Source: Thermoanaerobaculales bacterium
GTDB taxonomy: Bacteria; Acidobacteriota; Thermoanaerobaculia; Thermoanaerobaculales; Sulfomarinibacteraceae
Length of the DNA: 32,524 nucleotides
NCBI GenBank assembly: GCA_024763555.1
Contig: JANTFG010000004.1
Span: forward strand, 1 to 32,524
Direction of reading: 5' to 3'
Every line of letters begins with the position of its first letter. Within the stretch, counting starts at the first letter, position 1. The translations under genes were made by a program, and so were the position numbers. The notes beneath the pieces were generated by a model. It worked only from the letters and a program-made list of their open reading frames with translations, searched no databases and was not told the DNA's origin. Below, one piece after another: positions 27,264-32,524 of the stretch.

Positions 27264-28120
27264 TACTGTACCTCCCGCCCTTCAATCGCCTGACACTCAT
27301 GGTGCTTGAGAAAGAGCTGTCGTGCAATCTCCTCCTGCTTGATGAAGGTTCGCTGGCGTTTCATCATCAGGTCGAAGTCGACGGTATGAGCATCGAATTC
27401 GGGACCGTCGACACAGACGAACTTGGACTCGCCGCCGACCGAGACGCGGCAGCCGCCGCACATTCCCGTGCCGTCGATCATGATGGTGTTGAGAGAGACG
27501 ACCGTATGAATCTCCAGCGGCCTGGTCATGTCCGCGACGGCCTTCATCATGATGGCCGGGCCAATGGCGATGACGATTCCGGGTTTGCCTCGCTCTTCGA
27601 TGAATTTTGAGAGAGCCTGGGTTACGAATCCCTTCAGGCCGAAGCTGCCGTCATCGGTCGTATAGATCATCTCCGAAGAGGCGGCTTCCATTTCCTCGCG
27701 GAGAATGACGAATTCCTTTCTTCGGCCTCCCAGGATGGAGACGACGTGGTTTCCGGCCTTCTTCATCGCTCGGGCGATAGGTAAGAGAGGTGCGATACCG
27801 GCGCCGCCGCCCACGCAGACGCAGAGGCCGACATTTTCAATATGAGTCGGGCTGCCAAGTGGCCCGACGACCTGGATTTCGCTTCCTGCCTCAAGCAAGC
27901 CCATCTCCATCGTCGATTTTCCGACTTCCTGGACGATGAGGGTGATCGTGCCGGATTCAGGGTCCGAGTCGGCAATCGTCAGAGGGATGCGTTCTCCGTG
28001 CTCGTGAAGCAGAACGATGACAAACTGGCCGGCCTGGTGTTTTCTGGCAATTTCGGGTGCTTCGACGAGATATCGCTTGAATGCAGGCGCGATGGTTTCG
28101 GTCTCCAGGATGCGTGCCAT
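27263..28120 (-). CDS. NfnA-like ferredoxin-NADP+ reductase subunit (sulfide dehydrogenase/PyrK-like, FAD, NAD and 2Fe-2S)
   Basis: 'GQFVIVLLHEHGERIPLTIAD', 'GGGAGIAPLLPIARAMKKAGN', 'MCGGCRVSVGGESKFVCVDGPEFDAHTVDFD'; stop overlaps gltA start (TAATG). Confidence 0.92.
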   Translation of the reverse strand: MARILETETIAPAFKRYLVEAPEIARKHQAGQFVIVLLHEHGERIPLTIADSDPESGTITLIVQEVGKSTMEMGLLEAGSEIQVVGPLGSPTHIENVGLCVCVGGGAGIAPLLPIARAMKKAGNHVVSILGGRRKEFVILREEMEAASSEMIYTTDDGSFGLKGFVTQALSKFIEERGKPGIVIAIGPAIMMKAVADMTRPLEIHTVVSLNTIMIDGTGMCGGCRVSVGGESKFVCVDGPEFDAHTVDFDLMMKRQRTFIKQEEIARQLFLKHHECQAIEGREVQ

Positions 28121-28167
28121 GATGATCCTCCAGTTGTTGTGCCCGGCTATTCTGCCGACTCTTTGAG

Positions 28168-28196
28168 AATGTACAAGCGCCGCGGGAGAATATCAA
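28168..28196 (-). promoter_or_regulatory. Sigma70-type promoter of the NfnAB-like operon
   Basis: Minus strand TTGATA - N17 - TACATT. Confidence 0.65.
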
Positions 28197-28224
28197 GAAG
28201 CCCCCCAGCTCTTCCGTCCGGGTC

Positions 28225-28259
28225 TGGAAAAAATCGAGTCTCCGGAGTAGAATCACAGC
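28225..28259 (+). promoter_or_regulatory. Promoter with -10 placed 6 nt before ATG; possible leaderless start of TPR gene
   Basis: TGGAAA (28225-28230) - N17 - TAGAAT (28248-28253) - cacagc - ATG 28260; no SD. Confidence 0.5.
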
Positions 28260-28748
28260 ATGGAAAATCAAGGTAAAGATGATACTCAGGCCCACGAAGA
28301 AGTTTTCCAGGCGATCGAGCTGACGAAGAGTGCCTCGTATGAAGAAGCGATCGGCGTTTTTGAAAAGCACCTGGACCGTCTTGCCGGCGGTACGATCGGC
28401 GACAAGAGGGTTTCTGCAGCGGCATTTTCCTATTATGGACTCTGTGTCGCCATGGTCAGGCGGCGCTATGCGGAGGCCGTCAAATACTGTCAGATTTCAC
28501 TGCGGACGAATCCGCTGGACCCCCAGCACCGGGCAAACCTCGCGCTGGTGTACATGGAACGTAACGACCGTGCCAAGGCGGTGGAAACGTTGAATTCCGG
28601 GCTGAGGCTTGACGGGAGAAATCGGAGAATTCACGGAATTCTCGACGAGCTGGGGCGCAGAAGACCTCCGGTGATTCCCTTTCTTTCAAGGAATAACTCA
28701 CTCAATATCTGGCTGGGCAAGAAACGAGCCTCCAGAGTCACGAAATAG
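28260..28748 (+). CDS. Small TPR-repeat protein
   Basis: 'SYYGLCVAMVRRRYAEAVKYCQISLRTNPLDPQHRANLALVYMERNDRAKAVETLNSGLRLDGRNRRI'. Confidence 0.85.
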   Translation: MENQGKDDTQAHEEVFQAIELTKSASYEEAIGVFEKHLDRLAGGTIGDKRVSAAAFSYYGLCVAMVRRRYAEAVKYCQISLRTNPLDPQHRANLALVYMERNDRAKAVETLNSGLRLDGRNRRIHGILDELGRRRPPVIPFLSRNNSLNIWLGKKRASRVTK

Positions 28749-28790
28749 ATCATGTTAAAAATATGAAATAAAAGAGACTTAGATTCGCTC

Positions 28791-28819
28791 TTGTCAGTCT
28801 CGGACGAGGAGAGTATGCT
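28791..28819 (+). promoter_or_regulatory. Sigma70-type promoter of the PFOR gene
   Basis: TTGTCA (28791-28796) - N17 - TATGCT (28814-28819). Confidence 0.7.
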
Positions 28820-28822
28820 ATC

Positions 28823-28856
28823 GGGCGAGGTCGCCCTTCAGGCGACATGTTCGCCC
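28823..28856. repeat. Tandem palindromes in the PFOR 5' leader
   Basis: GGGCGA-gg-TCGCCC (28823-28836) then GGCGA-catgt-TCGCC (28841-28855). Confidence 0.65.
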
Positions 28857-28895
28857 TTTCAACGAGACTCCGGAAGGCCGAGCCGGGAGGTAAAC

Positions 28896-31800
28896 ATGAT
28901 GAGAATGAAGACCGTGATGATTGATGGAAACGAGGCGGCATCCTCGGTTGCCCATCGGATTAATGATGTATGTGCGATCTACCCGATCACCCCCTCCTCG
29001 CCGATGGGTGAGCATGCGGATGAATGGTCCGCCCGCGGGCGGAAGAATATCTGGGGGAATACGCCGGACGTCGTCGAAATGCAGTCGGAAGGCGGCGCCT
29101 CCGGTGCGGTGCATGGCTCCCTGCAGGGTGGTGCTCTGACAACTACCTTTACGGCCTCTCAGGGCCTCCTGCTGATGATCCCCAACATGTACAAGATTGC
29201 CGGCGAATTGACGGCAACCGTTTTCCACGTGGCTGCGCGGACGGTGGCAACCCATGCGCTCTCGATTTTCGGCGATCACTCCGATATCAATGCCTGCCGC
29301 CAGACGGGCTGGGGCATGATGGCCTCGGGCTCAGTGCAGGAAGCCCATGATTTTGCGGCGATCGCCCAGATGGCTTCTCTTGCCAGCAGGATTCCCTTCG
29401 TTCACTTCTTCGATGGTTTCCGGACCTCCCACGAGGTCGCCAAGATCGAGGAGATCAGTGACGAGCAGCTCCGCGAGCTGATGGATGAAGATGCAATCCA
29501 CGCTCACCGGGAGCGAGGCCTGACGCCGGACAAGCCCGTTCTGCGTGGGACCGCCCAGAATCCCGACGTTTTCTTCCAGGCGAGGGAAGCAATCAACGGA
29601 TTCTACGAGGCATGTCCCTCGCATGTTGCGGATGCGATGGCGAAATTCGAAAAGGTAGTCGGCCGGCACTATGCTCCCTATCAGTACGAGGGGCCGGCGG
29701 ATGCGGAGCGCGTCATCGTGATCATGGGCTCCGGCGCCGAGGCGGTCCATGAATATGTCGAGTGGGCCGCTGGGCAGGGCGAAAAGGTCGGTGTCCTGAA
29801 AGTGCGGATGTATCGGCCCTTTGACGGGAAGCTTTTCCTCGCGTCCCTGCCGAAAACGACGAAGGCCCTTGCCGTCATGGATCGGACCAAGGAGCCCGGG
29901 TGTACCGGCGAACCGCTCTACCTCGATGTTCTCTCGGTGGTGGCGGAAGCCAGGACCGAAGGGCGTTTGCCCTTTGCTTCCGAGCCCTCGGTGGTCGGGG
30001 GACGGTACGGGCTTTCCTCCAAGGAATTCAATGAAGGTATGGTCAAGGCGATTTTTGACAATCTCGCGGAAGGGAAGCCGAAAAATCACTTCACGGTGGG
30101 TATCGTCGACGATGTCACGCACACCTCTTTGAAGGTTGATGATGATTTCGCAATTCCGGCGGATGATGTCTTCCGGGGCGTCTTCTTCGGTCTGGGTTCC
30201 GATGGAACCGTCGGCGCCAATAAGAACTCCATCAAGATCATCGGTGAGGAAACCGACAACTACGCGCAGGGCTATTTCGTCTACGATTCCAAGAAGGCGG
30301 GAGCGATCACCATCTCCCATCTGCGTTTCGGTCCCCGCCCGATCCGCTCCTCCTACCTCATCAAGCGGGCCAATTTTGTGGCCTGCCACCAGTGGGTCTT
30401 CCTCGACAAGTACGACGTCCTGGAATACGCCGAGCCCGGAGCGACTTTCCTGGTGAACTCCCCCTTCGGTCCTGAGCAGATCTGGGATCAGTTCCCGAAA
30501 GAGGTCCAGGAAAGCATCATCGAGAAGAAACTCAAGGTCTATACGATCAACGCGACGGCTGTCGCGCTTGAGACGGGAATGGGCCGGCGGACCAATACCA
30601 TCATGCAGACCTGCTTCTTCGCGATCTCGGGCATTCTTCCGAGAGAGGAGGCGATTGCAAAGATCAAGGGCGCCATCAAGAAGACCTACGGCAAGAAGGG
30701 CGATGAGATCGTTCAGCTGAACTTCCGCGCGGTGGATTCCACCCTGGAAAACCTCCACGAGGTCAAGGTGCCCTCGGCCGTTACGGCGAGCCGCTGCCGT
30801 CCCCCGATCGTTTCGGAGCAGGCCCCCGATTTCGTACAGAAGGTCACGGCCGTCATGCTGGCCAATAAGGGCGATCTGCTGCCCGTTTCGGCCTTCCCGG
30901 TCGACGGCAGCTGGCCCATGGGCACGACCCAGTGGGAAAAGCGCAATATTGCTATCGAGATCCCCGTCTGGGACGAAAACCTCTGTATCCAGTGCAACAA
31001 GTGTGCCATGGTCTGCCCCCACGCGGCGATTCGCTCTAAGGTCTATGATCCTGCGGGTCTGGAGCATGCTCCGGAGACCTTCAAGTCAGTGGACTTCAAG
31101 GGCAAGGACTTCGCCGGCTGGAAGTTCACGATTCAGGTGGCCCCGGAGGATTGCACCGGCTGTACGCTCTGTGCGAAGGTCTGTCCGGCGAAGGACAAGA
31201 GCAACCCGAAACACAAGGCTCTGGACATGCACCCGCAGATGCCGCTGCGTGAGGCCGAGGAGGAGAACTTCGAGTTTTTCCTCGATCTCCCCGAGGTGGA
31301 TCGCACGAAGCTCAAGCTCGATGTCAAGGGCGTGCAGTTTATGAAGCCGCTCTTCGAGTTCTCGGGGGCCTGCGAGGGCTGCGGCGAGACTCCCTATGTC
31401 AAGCTGATGACCCAGCTCTTCGGGGATCGGGCATTGATCGCCAATGCGACCGGCTGCTCCTCGATTTACGGCGCCAATCTGCCGACCAACCCCTATACCA
31501 CCGATCTCAACGGCCGTGGACCGGCCTGGTCCAACTCCCTCTTCGAAGACAATGCCGAGTTCGGCCTGGGATTCCGCCTGGCGGTTGACTTTGCCGCGCA
31601 TCGTGCGGAGAACCTGCTGCGCTCCCTGAGCGGAGATGTGGGAGATACCCTGGTTGAGGCCCTGCTTTCAGCGCCCCAGAATACCGAGGCCGAGATTGCC
31701 GAACAGCGTGCCCGGGTTGAGGAACTCAAGAAGAAACTCAGTGGCCTCAAGGGAAGGGCGGCTCAGGATCTGACCTCAGTGGCTGACTATCTCGTACGCA

Positions 31801-32462
31801 AGAGCGTCTGGGCTGTCGGCGGTGACGGCTGGGCCTATGACATCGGCTACGGCGGCCTGGATCACGTGCTGGGTTCCGGGCGCGACGTCAATATCCTGGT
31901 CCTGGACACCGGCGTGTATTCAAATACCGGCGGCCAGGCCTCCAAGGCGACGCCGATGGGCGCCGTGGCGAAATTCGCCATGGGCGGTAAGGCGGTTGAA
32001 AAGAAGGATCTCGGGATGATGGCCATGTCCTACGGTCATGTCTACGTCGCGCAGGTTGCCTCCGCGGCGAAGGATCGGCAAACGGTACAGGCCTTTGTCG
32101 AGGCGGAGAGCTACCGCGGACCGTCCCTGATCATCGCCTACTCCCACTGCATCGCGCATGGCTATTCGCTTGCGGAGGGTATCGAGCACCAGAACCTCCT
32201 GGTGGATTCCGGCGCCTGGCCGCTCTATCGTTTCGATCCCCGGCGGATCGAGGCGGGGGAAAATCCTCTCAAAATGGACGTCAAGAAGATCAAGACGCCT
32301 TTTGAGAACTTCGCCCTCAAGGAGACTCGATTCCGGATGTTGCAGAAGGCCGACCCCGAACGGTCGAAAATGCTTCTCGCAGAGGCGCAGGGAGCCGTCT
32401 CGCGTCGCTTCAGGGTCTATCAGCAGTTGGCTGCAATGGACTTTCACGGCTCCGACGAATAG
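28896..32462 (+). CDS. nifJ: Pyruvate:ferredoxin (flavodoxin) oxidoreductase, single-chain
   Basis: 'MKTVMIDGNEAASSVAHRINDVCAIYPITPSSPMGEHADEWS', ferredoxin motifs 'CIQCNKCAMVCPHAAI' and 'CTGCTLCAKVCPAKDK', 'GACEGCGETPYVKLMTQLFGDRALIANATGCSSIYG', TPP 'GGDGWAYDIGYGGLDHVLGSGRDVNILVLDTGVYSNTGGQ'. Start at ATG 28896 with SD GGGAGG; the upstream TTG 28791 is the -35. Confidence 0.97.
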   Translation: MMRMKTVMIDGNEAASSVAHRINDVCAIYPITPSSPMGEHADEWSARGRKNIWGNTPDVVEMQSEGGASGAVHGSLQGGALTTTFTASQGLLLMIPNMYKIAGELTATVFHVAARTVATHALSIFGDHSDINACRQTGWGMMASGSVQEAHDFAAIAQMASLASRIPFVHFFDGFRTSHEVAKIEEISDEQLRELMDEDAIHAHRERGLTPDKPVLRGTAQNPDVFFQAREAINGFYEACPSHVADAMAKFEKVVGRHYAPYQYEGPADAERVIVIMGSGAEAVHEYVEWAAGQGEKVGVLKVRMYRPFDGKLFLASLPKTTKALAVMDRTKEPGCTGEPLYLDVLSVVAEARTEGRLPFASEPSVVGGRYGLSSKEFNEGMVKAIFDNLAEGKPKNHFTVGIVDDVTHTSLKVDDDFAIPADDVFRGVFFGLGSDGTVGANKNSIKIIGEETDNYAQGYFVYDSKKAGAITISHLRFGPRPIRSSYLIKRANFVACHQWVFLDKYDVLEYAEPGATFLVNSPFGPEQIWDQFPKEVQESIIEKKLKVYTINATAVALETGMGRRTNTIMQTCFFAISGILPREEAIAKIKGAIKKTYGKKGDEIVQLNFRAVDSTLENLHEVKVPSAVTASRCRPPIVSEQAPDFVQKVTAVMLANKGDLLPVSAFPVDGSWPMGTTQWEKRNIAIEIPVWDENLCIQCNKCAMVCPHAAIRSKVYDPAGLEHAPETFKSVDFKGKDFAGWKFTIQVAPEDCTGCTLCAKVCPAKDKSNPKHKALDMHPQMPLREAEEENFEFFLDLPEVDRTKLKLDVKGVQFMKPLFEFSGACEGCGETPYVKLMTQLFGDRALIANATGCSSIYGANLPTNPYTTDLNGRGPAWSNSLFEDNAEFGLGFRLAVDFAAHRAENLLRSLSGDVGDTLVEALLSAPQNTEAEIAEQRARVEELKKKLSGLKGRAAQDLTSVADYLVRKSVWAVGGDGWAYDIGYGGLDHVLGSGRDVNILVLDTGVYSNTGGQASKATPMGAVAKFAMGGKAVEKKDLGMMAMSYGHVYVAQVASAAKDRQTVQAFVEAESYRGPSLIIAYSHCIAHGYSLAEGIEHQNLLVDSGAWPLYRFDPRRIEAGENPLKMDVKKIKTPFENFALKETRFRMLQKADPERSKMLLAEAQGAVSRRFRVYQQLAAMDFHGSDE

Positions 32463-32480
32463 GATAGACAGGAGGAGAAA

Positions 32481-32524
32481 GTGAATCTCAGCACAACATA
32501 TCTTGGATTGACACTGAAGAATCC
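32481..32524 (+). CDS. 5' end of probable dihydroorotate dehydrogenase-like protein (truncated by window)
   Basis: GTG after SD AGGAGGAG; 'MNLSTTYLGLTLKN' resembles the conserved DHOD-like N-terminus ('L.T.YLGL.LKNP'). Confidence 0.6.
   Translation, partial: MNLSTTYLGLTLKN

Noticed and set aside
28791-28895. N-terminal extension of PFOR from TTG 28791
   Set aside because: TTG 28791 is part of a good -35 element. The strong SD (GGGAGG) and the conserved PFOR N-terminus place the start at 28896.
29331-31067. 578-aa minus-strand ORF opposite the PFOR gene
   Set aside because: Same reasoning; PFOR is certain on the plus strand.
1-32524. Search for tRNA/rRNA genes, CRISPR repeats, transposases, integrases, toxin-antitoxin or phage-defence genes
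   Set aside because: No T-loop/cloverleaf patterns, regularly spaced repeats or characteristic protein motifs were seen by eye. A tRNAscan, minced or DefenseFinder run would be needed to be definitive.

Overview
The window looks like a mostly housekeeping segment of a bacterial chromosome, moderately GC-rich. From left to right it holds: a LolA-like gene; tgt-yajC-secD-secF; a bifunctional RelA/SpoT gene; rpmB; a type IV pilus alignment operon (pilMNOPQ) followed by two secreted lipoprotein genes, one a ~1000-aa IPT/TIG-repeat protein; a TPR gene coupled to a Roadblock/LC7 gene; accB-accC; aroK and a metallophosphoesterase; on the minus strand a CNNM/CBS transporter-associated protein; an orphan membrane-anchored protein; on the minus strand a DUF4388-type protein and an NfnAB-like (GltA-like plus FNR-like) pair; a small TPR gene; a pyruvate:ferredoxin oxidoreductase; and the first codons of a probable dihydroorotate-dehydrogenase-like gene. 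I see no tRNA, rRNA, CRISPR array, transposase, phage or classical defence system. The signals most worth checking are: (1) a recurring TANNNT-N6/7-ATG arrangement at five separate transcription-unit starts, suggesting leaderless mRNAs; (2) a ~100-bp concentric imperfect palindrome between two convergent genes; (3) a helix-hairpin-helix-like insertion in the SecF periplasmic domain; (4) the pil operon's TIG lipoprotein and adjacent TPR/Roadblock pair; and (5) several dyads at promoters, including pilM, the PFOR gene and a divergent promoter. All calls come from reading the sequence and the supplied translations. No database search was run.
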